Positions 25,963 to 35,200 of a stretch of 46,731 nt of DNA are shown here, in pieces. The number at the start of each line of letters is the position of its first letter. Positions within the stretch are counted from its first letter, which is position 1. The notes under the pieces were generated by a model. The model searched no databases. It worked only from the letters and a program-made list of their open reading frames with translations, and was not told where the DNA came from. The DNA lies in NCBI GenBank assembly GCA_028280845.1, contig JANQKZ010000056.1, positions 1-46,731 of the forward strand, in the 5' to 3' direction. The position numbers and the translations under genes were made by a program. This stretch comes from Opitutales bacterium. GTDB lineage: Bacteria > Verrucomicrobiota > Verrucomicrobiia > Opitutales > JABSRG01.

Positions 25963-27597
25963 CTAAAACCATGCTTCCATTTGCATCCCGGCGGTCAGCC
26001 CTGCTGTTTTATTTGCATAGTCAATACCGCCAACTTGCCCTTTGAAGTCATCCCCCCACTTCGCATAGGTCACAAAGGCGCGTAAAACCGGCCGACTGAG
26101 GAACCGTCCACCAAGGGAAACCTGGGGAGCTACCGTAAGTTTAAACAAACTGTCACTCACATCATCCAACTCACTCTTCGTCCAATCCCACCCAGCCTCC
26201 ACGGCCACGCTGGTAAACTCGTTAAAGTGCAAGATCGGGCGAACCCCCGCTGAAAACCAGGTCCGCTCTTCAACATCCTCAATACTGGTAAATTCATACA
26301 CGAGAACCGGACCGATCGAAAAGGAATCATTCACTTGAGCCACCAGTTGTTCAGTGAACCTGAATCTCCAGGAATCGTCGGTAAAAGGGATAACGAAGTT
26401 TCCCCCGTTGAAGGCGAAAGTTTCAAAACCAGAAGTAAAGGTGAGTCCCGGCCCCCGGCCATACTGGAGGGAGAACTTATTATACCCATCCTCACTGATC
26501 ACCCCCGTGCTTGCATGAACGAAATTGAAAGCCCAGCCATTTGCACTAGGCGTCTGGTTTCCATTTTCGTCCAGACCACTACTCCGGGTAGCGAAGGTAA
26601 ACCCAAACTCAGCCTCCCCAAATGGCACTTCGACATCGTAGAGGCGGAAATCAAAATTATTCTTATCAAATCCTGCCAGGTTGTCCGGATCAGGGGATGG
26701 AACAGAAGTCACCCCACTTCGGGAACCCTGTCCAATCCAGGCAACCGCAACATTTCCTAAGGCGGTTTGCACATCTTCAATCCCTCCTCCGGAGCCACTC
26801 ATATTATAGAAAAAGAAATCATTCACGTGGATGTCGTGCCGGCGGTAAAAGCGGTTGCCGGCCCATACTTTGGCGTGAGGCTGAGAGGGAATCACGTTTC
26901 CGACAGAGGCCCAGGTCTGCGGAAAGGACACATCGGTTCCACTCGCCTGCAAGGCTGCATCAACCGGGTTAAAATAAGACATCATCATTTCAAAATGAGC
27001 GATAGGACCACCCGGAACGGCCTCCCGCTCATCCGGGTCCAGGCTAAAGGCCCCATCCGAATACCAGTTCTTTTTAAAGCTGATTTCGCCGTAGGTCTCG
27101 GCCTCATTTCCCAATCGATATTTGGCCGCCGCTCCCGGTGCCTTGAACCCAACCATGGGGCCGCCCTGATCATTTGCCCCATAGCCTGCCCGAAAATACC
27201 CGCCAATTTCCACGAAGTCTTCCAGCACTTGCTCCACCCGATCCCGCATGACAGAATCCTGCTGCCGGATAGCATAAACCCGGGTCTCGGTCACGGGGGT
27301 AAACGCCTTGGCGTAGGCTTTCGCCTGGTCAATCGCTTGGCCGACGCGTTCCTCTTCCTCGACTAAAGACGTAGCCAGCGGTTCGGGATTTTGCAGTGAA
27401 ATGGATTCGACTCCCTCCAGCTCAGCGAGCTTGGCCTCCAACATGGCTATCCGGTTTTCATAATCCGTTTTAAGGGCTTGAATTTCTTCTCGAAGAAGAG
27501 CGACCGCTTCATCAGAAGCGGCAGAAACAGATGAAACACTAAGGCCTGCAGACATGCTCATGCAGGCCAACCAACAACGGATCATTGTCTTTTTCAT
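25963..27597 (-). CDS. LamB-type maltoporin-like outer-membrane porin
   Basis: A 544-residue outer-membrane porin. A signal peptide (MIRCWLACMSMSAGLSVSSVSA) is followed by a coiled-coil stretch (LREEIQALKTDYENRIAMLEAKLAEL), as in porins anchored to the periplasmic face by an N-terminal helix. The beta-barrel starts with the LamB signature GYFRAGYGAND, then GAAAKYRLGNEAETYGEI, and continues in alternating aromatic strands. The last residue is Phe (MEAWF), as expected for barrel insertion. It likely admits malto- or other oligosaccharides. It is divergent from a polyphosphate glucokinase gene, consistent with a glucan/glucose uptake module. The ATG at 27597 is preferred over an upstream in-frame start because it begins a normal signal peptide. 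Confidence 0.87.
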   Translation of the reverse strand: MKKTMIRCWLACMSMSAGLSVSSVSAASDEAVALLREEIQALKTDYENRIAMLEAKLAELEGVESISLQNPEPLATSLVEEEERVGQAIDQAKAYAKAFTPVTETRVYAIRQQDSVMRDRVEQVLEDFVEIGGYFRAGYGANDQGGPMVGFKAPGAAAKYRLGNEAETYGEISFKKNWYSDGAFSLDPDEREAVPGGPIAHFEMMMSYFNPVDAALQASGTDVSFPQTWASVGNVIPSQPHAKVWAGNRFYRRHDIHVNDFFFYNMSGSGGGIEDVQTALGNVAVAWIGQGSRSGVTSVPSPDPDNLAGFDKNNFDFRLYDVEVPFGEAEFGFTFATRSSGLDENGNQTPSANGWAFNFVHASTGVISEDGYNKFSLQYGRGPGLTFTSGFETFAFNGGNFVIPFTDDSWRFRFTEQLVAQVNDSFSIGPVLVYEFTSIEDVEERTWFSAGVRPILHFNEFTSVAVEAGWDWTKSELDDVSDSLFKLTVAPQVSLGGRFLSRPVLRAFVTYAKWGDDFKGQVGGIDYANKTAGLTAGMQMEAWF

Positions 27598-27731
27598 AGC
27601 GGGGTCTAGATACACCTCAATTTACCTGAACCGTAACTCCCCGTCAAGGTATCCAAATTGAAATTACACATGACTTCGGGATTGCTAATCCTAACCCGGC
27701 AAGGGCATTAATAAATGATCTTCTACCTTTC

Positions 27732-28529
27732 ATGCCAAAAAAGAAAACCCCTGTTAGTCGTAAACCCAGCACACCACGCCACCACCAAGCCCTTGGAATC
27801 GATGTCGGCGGGTCCGGAATCAAAGCAGCTCCGGTGAACCTGAAAACTGGAGAACTCCTTCAGGAACGCTACCGAATCCCAACCCCGAAATCCGGGGACC
27901 CCAAAGAAATGATCGGGATCATGGGTCAACTCATTGACCATTTTAGATGGAAAAATCCCGTCGGTATCGGTTTCCCGGGTGTCATTCAAAATCAAACGAT
28001 TCTGACAGCCGCCAATCTCAATGATGACTGGGTGGGGACCAACCTGGCCAAAGCCCTTGTGCGGTTCACCAAAGCCCCGGTTTCCTGCTTGAATGATGCT
28101 GATGCCGCTGCCCTCTGTGAAATGAAGCTGGGCGGGGGCGCCGAGGCCAGGGGAGTCGTGCTGTTACTCACGATTGGCACCGGCTTGGGGTCAGCCATGT
28201 TTGTCGATGGAAGGCTGGTCCCCAACACTGAATTCGGGCACCTCCCCTTCCCGCATCCTATCAAGAAACGATGGGGTTCTGCCGAAACCGCAGCTGCAGA
28301 TTCTGCGCGCAAACGGGAAGACCTGAATTGGAGGGATTGGTCCAAACGGTTCAACGACTATCTGCAAACCCTTTATAGCCTGACCTGGCCTTCCAAAATC
28401 ATCTTGGGTGGTGGCGTCACCAAAAAACCAGAGCGCTTCCTACCTTATCTCAATCTCCCCATTCCCATCGAGATCTCCACCTTCAAAAACCAGTCAGGCA
28501 TCGTCGGCGCCGCCCTCTCCACCTTATAG
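27732..28529 (+). CDS. ppgK: Polyphosphate glucokinase (ROK family)
   Basis: A 265-residue cytosolic kinase phosphorylating glucose to glucose 6-phosphate using polyphosphate (and often ATP). It shows the ROK phosphate-binding start LGIDVGGSGIKAAPV, the catalytic Asp region SCLNDADAAAL, the second glycine loop TIGTGLGSAMF and the glucose-binding NTEFGHLPF segment. Length and the VNLKTGELLQERYRIPTP phrase fit polyphosphate glucokinases better than ATP-only ROK kinases. It is transcribed divergently from the LamB-like porin gene with about 130 bp between them, so shared control is plausible. Confidence 0.9.
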   Translation: MPKKKTPVSRKPSTPRHHQALGIDVGGSGIKAAPVNLKTGELLQERYRIPTPKSGDPKEMIGIMGQLIDHFRWKNPVGIGFPGVIQNQTILTAANLNDDWVGTNLAKALVRFTKAPVSCLNDADAAALCEMKLGGGAEARGVVLLLTIGTGLGSAMFVDGRLVPNTEFGHLPFPHPIKKRWGSAETAAADSARKREDLNWRDWSKRFNDYLQTLYSLTWPSKIILGGGVTKKPERFLPYLNLPIPIEISTFKNQSGIVGAALSTL

Positions 28530-28609
28530 GAGAGCCGGCCCCGCACCGCCGGGGAACCACAATAACCACGCGCAAGCGCGGACCCCGCAGGAGACATCCC
28601 GCACCCCGG

Positions 28610-28640
28610 ATCACGCATCACGCATCACGCATCACGCATC
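28610..28640. repeat. Short tandem repeat, unit ATCACGC
   Basis: The heptamer ATCACGC is repeated about four and a half times in the gap between the convergent ppgK and sulfhydrylase genes. A CCCCG/CGGGG inverted repeat (28539-28554) lies just before it without a T-run. Slippage-prone spacer DNA is the simplest reading. Confidence 0.75.
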
Positions 28641-28650
28641 CCGGACCGGC

Positions 28651-29928
28651 CTACACCTGCTCTAAAGCTTGATCCAAATCAGCCAGGATGTCGTCAATAT
28701 TTTCAATACCTACGGACAGGCGCACGAGCTCAGGCAGAATACCTCCAGCAGCTTGTTGCTCTTCGGACAACTGGCTGTGAGTCGTGGTTGCCGGGTGAAT
28801 GGCCAGGCTCTTGGCATCTCCCACATTGGCCAGATGGCTGAAAAGCTGCAGCGAATCAATGAACGTAGATCCGGCCTCTTTTCCCCCCTGGATACCAAAG
28901 ACCACCATAGCTCCACCTTTACCATCCAGGTACTTTGCGTTAAGGGCAGAGTTAGGGTCATCGTCCAAACCGGGAAAACGCACCCATTCGACCTTGGGAT
29001 GATTCTTCAGGTGACGGGCCACCGCCTTGGCATTTTCGCAGTGGCGTTCCATCCGCAGGGGAAGCGTCTCAATGCCTTGGAGGAAGATCCACGCATTGTC
29101 GGGCGAAATACAAGCACCCAGGTTCCTCAGGGGCACCGTCCGCATCCGGAGAATAAAAGCCAATGCGTTCAAAGGTTCCGGCAAATCATGGCCCCAGCGC
29201 AGGCCATGGTAAGACGTATCCGGCTCATCATAGAGCGGGAAATTACCATTGGCCCAATTGAATCGTCCGGAGTCGACGACAACGCCACCAATACCGGCCC
29301 CATGCCCACCGAACCATTTGGTCAGTGAGTGAATAACGATATCTGCCCCATGATCAATCGGTCGGGTCAGATAAGGGGTGGAAAAGGTACTATCCACTAT
29401 GAGAGGAATCCCATGGGCTTTCGCGATGGCCGAGATGGCTTCCAGGTCGGCCACATCGAGACCCGGGTTACTCACCGTCTCGACAAACAGGGCCCGTGTC
29501 TTGTCGTCGATGGCCTCCGCAAAATTTTGAGGCACGTTGGGATCGATGAGTTTCACCTCGATGCCCAGGTCAGGGAGGATATTGTTAAACTGTGTGTAGG
29601 TGCCCCCGTAGAGGTTGTTGGCCGACACGATATTATCCCCCGCCTTAGCCAGATTGATCACGGTGTAGAACACCGCACTCGTTCCAGAGGCCAGGGCCAG
29701 GGCTGCGGCTCCGCCTTCCAGGGCTGCCACCCGCTGCTCCAACACATCCTGGGTCGGATTCATGATCCGGGAATAGATGTTGCCCAGCTCTTTAAGCGCA
29801 AAGAGATTCGCGGCATGCTCCGTGTTATCAAATACGTATGCTGTCGTCCGGTAGACCGGAACCGCGCGCGATTTGGTAGTGGGATCCGGAGCCTGTCCGG
29901 CATGGAGACATTGGGTTTCTATTTTCAT
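28651..29928 (-). CDS. metY: O-acetylhomoserine sulfhydrylase (PLP enzyme)
   Basis: A 425-residue cytosolic PLP enzyme of the Cys/Met metabolism family, forming homocysteine from O-acetylhomoserine and sulfide. It has the N-terminal ETQCLHAGQAPDP, VPVYRTTAYVF and YSRIMNPTQDVLEQRVAALEGG segments. The PLP Lys is K204 in IHSLTKWFGGHG. The C-terminal half includes HLANVGDAKSLAIHPATTTHSQL, diagnostic for the MetY branch over MetB/MetC. Length is normal for MetY. A methionine-gamma-lyase or other O-acylhomoserine role is less likely. It stands alone between convergent ppgK and a divergent SDR gene; no SAM riboswitch fold was recognised upstream. Confidence 0.92.
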   Translation of the reverse strand: MKIETQCLHAGQAPDPTTKSRAVPVYRTTAYVFDNTEHAANLFALKELGNIYSRIMNPTQDVLEQRVAALEGGAAALALASGTSAVFYTVINLAKAGDNIVSANNLYGGTYTQFNNILPDLGIEVKLIDPNVPQNFAEAIDDKTRALFVETVSNPGLDVADLEAISAIAKAHGIPLIVDSTFSTPYLTRPIDHGADIVIHSLTKWFGGHGAGIGGVVVDSGRFNWANGNFPLYDEPDTSYHGLRWGHDLPEPLNALAFILRMRTVPLRNLGACISPDNAWIFLQGIETLPLRMERHCENAKAVARHLKNHPKVEWVRFPGLDDDPNSALNAKYLDGKGGAMVVFGIQGGKEAGSTFIDSLQLFSHLANVGDAKSLAIHPATTTHSQLSEEQQAAGGILPELVRLSVGIENIDDILADLDQALEQV

Positions 29929-30064
29929 CGTGACATTGTTTTAAAGGTTCATAAGGCAACAAAGTAAAAGAATGCTGATTTAGCTCTGCATTCACCCTGC
30001 TGTCAAAGCGGATTTATTGGTTCCTTGCATTGTGACTTTAAAACTCCTGACTAAGCTTCCAAAA

Positions 30065-31486
30065 GTGTCTGAAAAACCAAAAGTGGCCATCGCAGGTGGG
30101 TCGGGATTCGTGGGCTCAGCCCTGCGAAAAGCACTGGCCGATTCCTACGACTGGATTGGGCTTACCCGATCAGAAGCCCGCGCCACTGGCGGCAAAGATG
30201 ATACGGGGACGGAGTGGAGGCTAAGTGATTTATATTCCTTCCCCAAGTTGGAAACCTCGATGGCCGGTGCTGAAGTGGCCGTCTACCTCGTCCACTCCAT
30301 GCTCCCCTCCTCGCGACTAACCCAGGCCAATTTTGCCAATCTTGATCTGCTCCTGGCGGACAACTTCGCCCGGGCCAGTGCCGCCGTTGGGATCAAGCAG
30401 ATCATCTACCTGGGAGGTCTTATCCCCGAAGATCAATCCCACTTGTCCCCCCACCTTGCCAGCCGACTGGAAGTGGAGGAAATCCTGAGAAGTACGGGGG
30501 TGCCTCTGACTGTGCTTCGGGCCGGAATTGTTTTTGGGCCGGGGGGATCCTCCACCCAGATCCTACTCAATCTGTGCTATCAGCTCCCGGTCATGGTCTT
30601 CCCGAAATGGACGAGTTCGCTTACCCAATCGGTCGATATCCGTCATGTCACCCGGGCCGTTGATTTATCCATCGGCCATCCGGACCACTTCAATCAAACC
30701 TATGACCTGGCGAGCCATCGAGCACGCTCCTATGGAATATTGATCACCGACACGGCTCATGTCATTGGCAAGCAGCCCTTTTCCTTCACCGTTCCCATGA
30801 ACTCCTTCACACTCTCGAAATATTGGGTTTCCTTCTTCAGCGGAGTCTCCGGCGACCTCGTCAATCCCCTCTTGGAAAGTCTAAAGCACGACCTTGTCGC
30901 TCGACCCAACCCCCTCATGCAAGAACTCCACGAGGACCCGATTTCCTTCGAGGAATCAATTAAAAATTGCCTTGATGAAAACGGCCATCCGGTCCCCAAT
31001 CCACGATCTCAAACTCAGTCGAAGGACAATCGTCTGATTCAAAAGGCACGGCGGGTACGCTCCGTCCAGCGCCTGCCCCTTCCACCGAACTGGGATGCCT
31101 GGGATGTGGCCGATCAATACGGAAACTGGTTGACGCGTAGCTTTCGCGGCATGATCCAGGTGAACCGGGACGACGAGGGCGCACTCCTCTTTCAAGTCGC
31201 CTTTCCGCGCATCACACTCCTTAAACTCTCGCCCTCCCCCCTCACGCGGCAGCGCAACCGTCAGGTATTCTACATCACGGGTGGCATCCTGGCGCGAACG
31301 GATGTCGATCCCCCAGGCCGCCTGGAATTCAGGTCCGTTTGCAATAACCAATACGTCATGGCCGCCATCCACGGCTTCTCCCCCGCCCTTCCATGGTTCA
31401 TCTACAACTTCACACAGGCCCCCGTTCACCTCTGGGTCATGCATGCATTCGGACGTTTTTTAAAGCGTCAGAACCCCTCATTGTAA
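30065..31486 (+). CDS. NAD(P)-binding SDR-like protein with C-terminal DUF2867-type domain
   Basis: A 473-residue two-part protein. The N-terminal Rossmann fold (VAIAGGSGFVGSALRKAL) belongs to the atypical/extended SDR group, with the AEVAVYLVHSM and IIYLGGLIPE segments typical of NmrA/epimerase-like members. The C-terminal 200 residues (RSVQRLPLPPNWDAWDVADQYGNW onwards, with LEFRSVCNNQYVMAAIHGF) resemble the DUF2867 half of bacterial SDR-DUF2867 proteins, which bind a lipophilic or small ligand of unknown identity. The GTG at 30065 gives MSEKPKVAIAGGSGFVG, a natural start; an in-frame TTG 48 nt upstream is possible. Its 3' end overlaps the convergent SDR gene by about 19 nt. Confidence 0.82.
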   Translation: MSEKPKVAIAGGSGFVGSALRKALADSYDWIGLTRSEARATGGKDDTGTEWRLSDLYSFPKLETSMAGAEVAVYLVHSMLPSSRLTQANFANLDLLLADNFARASAAVGIKQIIYLGGLIPEDQSHLSPHLASRLEVEEILRSTGVPLTVLRAGIVFGPGGSSTQILLNLCYQLPVMVFPKWTSSLTQSVDIRHVTRAVDLSIGHPDHFNQTYDLASHRARSYGILITDTAHVIGKQPFSFTVPMNSFTLSKYWVSFFSGVSGDLVNPLLESLKHDLVARPNPLMQELHEDPISFEESIKNCLDENGHPVPNPRSQTQSKDNRLIQKARRVRSVQRLPLPPNWDAWDVADQYGNWLTRSFRGMIQVNRDDEGALLFQVAFPRITLLKLSPSPLTRQRNRQVFYITGGILARTDVDPPGRLEFRSVCNNQYVMAAIHGFSPALPWFIYNFTQAPVHLWVMHAFGRFLKRQNPSL

Positions 31487-32208
31487 ACCACCGGCATCCT
31501 CCCCTTCCATTCCACCCATGGGGGGTCCTTGGTCATCAGCTCTGTCATGAAGTGAGCCACGTTGATCCGACTCGTCTTCCCCGGATCAAAGATAGCCGAC
31601 CGGGTCGGCGATGTATGTAGGGTATAGGGTGTGACTGTATTTAAATCAATCAAGCTATCGGGACGCACCGCAACCCATTCGATATAGGAATGGGTCTGGC
31701 CTATTTCGGTGCGCAGGTGATCAGCTGCCGTTTCGTTGTCGGGATGCGGAGGCACCAAGAGGCGAATCAGGCCTACCGCCAGGGATTGGGCAAAAGAGAT
31801 CGGTTCTTCCAGGTCCCGATTCCGGTTCCCTGCCGTATTCATCAAAACAAAGCGGACAGGACGGATAGGCTCCGCAGCTTCTATGGCCTCACATAGGCGT
31901 CGAACCGAATCCCTGACCAATCGTCGTGGAGGCCCGAAGACACCTCTAAAGGTGAGATTGTGCCCCAGGCAGGATGCAACCGCCTGACAATCCCGCACCA
32001 GGTCAACCAGGGATTCCCACGGCAGCTCAAGTAGGTTCACCACATGAACCGATAAACGTGGATGATCACGCACGGCCTCGGAGACTCGTTTCATGGACCG
32101 AACCACGACATGGACCTGACATCCGCGGTTTAGCAATTGGGAGACCAGCAATGATCCAGTGCCCCCGGTCGCACCCACAACTAGAACAGTTCGTGCTTCC
32201 TCAGACAT
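31468..32208 (-). CDS. NAD(P)-binding SDR/NmrA-like oxidoreductase
   Basis: A 246-residue single-domain atypical SDR. The dinucleotide-binding loop is VLVVGATGGTGSLLVSQLL, followed by a basic VVVRSMKRV segment favouring NADP. Further on come a VASCLGHNLTF segment and the VRFVLMNTAG strand, where classical SDRs have their catalytic Tyr-Lys region. It resembles NAD(P)H-binding isoflavone-reductase-like or NmrA-type proteins used as reductases or redox sensors. The ATG at 32208 is chosen over longer in-frame starts that would overlap the upstream giant gene. It begins 7 nt after that gene's stop on the same strand, so the two are probably co-transcribed despite no functional link I can see. Confidence 0.82.
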   Translation of the reverse strand: MSEEARTVLVVGATGGTGSLLVSQLLNRGCQVHVVVRSMKRVSEAVRDHPRLSVHVVNLLELPWESLVDLVRDCQAVASCLGHNLTFRGVFGPPRRLVRDSVRRLCEAIEAAEPIRPVRFVLMNTAGNRNRDLEEPISFAQSLAVGLIRLLVPPHPDNETAADHLRTEIGQTHSYIEWVAVRPDSLIDLNTVTPYTLHTSPTRSAIFDPGKTSRINVAHFMTELMTKDPPWVEWKGRMPVVYNEGF

Positions 32209-32215
32209 TTTGGTT

Positions 32216-35200
32216 CTAGAGCGGCCCTTCGATTTCCTCGGTCGTGAAGTTGTAGAAGTAACGCCCGTTCGGCAGGCTGGACTCCTCTTCATACAAGTAG
32301 AGGAAGGATCGGTCAGATAACCGGAAGAAATATGGATAGACCCTGGGTTGCGTCCATAACCAGCCCAGGTCGGGGGAGAAGATCCAGAGGCTCTCCTCAT
32401 CGGCTTCCACCAAGTAAATCCACCCCAACTCCGTGTGGAAGACCCATGGATAGAAGGTCATCCACATAAGGCCGAATCCATCTACATATTTAAAGTCATT
32501 CTCCAATTCAGCATCACCGCGCCGTAACGACCTCGGTTCCTCAGCAAAATTGGCGGTGATGGATAACGTCCCCTGCACCTGGATACTTAATGGATTGTCA
32601 CGAGACTGAATATCTCCACTCCATCCAGTGAATCTGAATCCATCATCTGGTATGGCAACTAACTCTGCCGTCGCATTAAAATCATAACTCCCCCCACCCG
32701 TGGCAGATCCTCCCTCACCCGAAGACACGGTAATGTCAAAGGGCCCGGTATTCCCTAATTCTTCGGAAATCGTAAACACATCAGACCGGATGGGGAAGTT
32801 CCCATTTGGGGTGGCGGGGCCACTCCCGGGGGATAAGTTGACCGCATCAACATTGGCTGCCAGCAGTAGCCCTATACTAAAGGTCTGCCCCTGCCCAAAG
32901 GTATTTTGCCGCTTGTATACGATGAAGTACGTGCTGGAGGCCTCCGCCTCGAGCGTAATGGCAGGATCCGGGGTCAACCGCACCCGACCATTATCGATCG
33001 CGAACAACTCCGGGCCGGCCAGGATTGCATCACCCGCGCTATAGGTACCACTCCCATCGGTATCCTCATACAGACAGACCCCATCGATCACGATAGGATC
33101 GGAGGCGCTTCCATCCGCGCGCAAGATCAGGCTGTTCACTTGGACAGGAGTTGCCCCGGCTTTGATAGAAAGCGGTAGCACGGCTAAGTTTCCATCGTTA
33201 TCAAAGGTGGCACTCACGTCACTGGGTTGCTCTCCATCGGCCCGGGCTACTTCAAATAAAAGGGGCTGGGCCAGTTCGCCCACGGCCGCAAACTCCGACG
33301 TATCGTCGGTCGTCGCATGGGTAGCGGTGACACTCAAGACCAAACCGGTCGGATCCTGGACGGGAAAAACGATCCAGCTGCCTCCATTGCGAACCAAACC
33401 GGACCCGATCAAAATACTTCCTTCAGGCTGGGTGATATCGTTATCTCCAAACACCTGAACCAAGGATCCTGGAGGTATCGTCTCCAGATCCGGAACGCCT
33501 CCCGAGATGAGAAACGGACTTCCAAACTCCACCGTGGGTGCCGCCTGGTTGTTGTTGCCGACCCCCTGGAGATCAATTCCCTTACCACCGTTTCCATTGA
33601 TCGAGTTATTCAGAATTTGGTTCCCCGCCGAGGCTTCTCCGCCTACCGCCACCCCGGCGCCGGTGTTGAAATAAATAAAGTTGGGCATGGGAACGACAAT
33701 GGATCCCCGGGCACTTGCCAGGGGCACCCGCTGGCGCACCCCGATTCCATTGTTAAACGGCCCATCCAGCAGTTCAATCCCGTCGCCTCCATTGGCGGCG
33801 TTCCCTCCGCCCGGCAAAGTCCCGATCTGGTTGCTCCGAATCAGATTGCCCGATGTATCCGATCCTTCTATACGAATGCCGTCATCCGCGTGTCCCCCTA
33901 TCCAGTTGCCCCCCACCAGGCTGTCACCCCCGATCAGGTTGTCCGCGGCATTGAGCAGCAGCACCCCGGACGATAGATTGTATTGACCGATCCCATCGCT
34001 AACATCGAGGCCGATCCGGTTGTTCTGAACCAGGTTGGTATCACTGTCGCACAAGATAAGGTTCGCACGGATCTGGGATCCGTCGGGCTCATTCCCATTA
34101 TTAAAGATGTGGTTGCGCTCATTAGGAGTCGGACCCCCGATGGTATTCCCATCAGACCCCTTCAAAACAATCCCGGACAATTCATTTCCGAAAATTTCAT
34201 TCCCGCGCACAAGATTTCCTGTGGCTCCATCTTCAATGAAAACTCCAATCGCCATGTTGCGAATTTGGTTCGGTGCAAGAATCGACTCCCCGATCACATT
34301 CCCCCGGCTCTGCTCGCCGCGTATATACACCGCCACATCCCAAAGCGAAAAGCCGACATCATCGACCCGAGGCGGCAAGTCACAGGGATCATCAAAGTCG
34401 CTGAACCAGCCAGGAAACCCATCCCCGGAAAAATTAAACCCGATGATATTGTTCGAAATCCGATTCCGCAGGGCCGGTTCAGAAATGACATTGTTCAGAA
34501 TCTCAATCCCTACCGAGGACTGGATAAAGTTCCCTTCCTCCGGATTCGGACCTCCGATGATGTTCCCCTCCGCGTTTCCCTTGATTTGAATCCCCACGTC
34601 AGTCCCGTTCCCGAAACTGAGATCCACATCGCTAAAGTAAACGCTACCAAATACATTGTTTTGGATTATATTCGGCTTAATCAGCTCCCCGTTCGATCCC
34701 AGGGTCCCCCCTGCGTTTTCCAGGACGATACCGAAGGATCCGGCAAATTCATTACCCGGGTAAAAGGCAAAGGGTTGGAAAGCATTGTCCAGGTTTTCCT
34801 CCCGCGAGGGGGCGCCCGGGCGTCCAATGATATTTCCAGCTGCCCCATTGCGAATATGGATACCAATGATTCCGGTCGTATATTCTTTCGACGGAGGACC
34901 CCCGATTACAATCCCACCAAAGGGTGCCCAGGTCAGATCATTCCCGATAAACTCGTTTTCTTCCGTTCCTGTCCCCTCAACCATGACCCGGGCGGTGTTT
35001 TGCGTTCCAGAGAGAATCAGGTTGCTGTCCTGCCCGCGCTCCAGCCCGCCAATCCGGTTAAATTTCGGTCCATCCGCAATCTGCAGCGCATAGATTCCGC
35101 CCCGCAGGTCACTTCCGGTCAGTGTATTGTGCTCCGTCCCCTCCCCCTCGATCAGGACTCCCGCTAGAGCTATCTCCCAGGTCGTAAGGTCATGAATCTG

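Noticed and set aside
28600-28645. CRISPR-like array
   Set aside because: The repeat unit is only 7 bp with no spacers; it is a simple tandem repeat.
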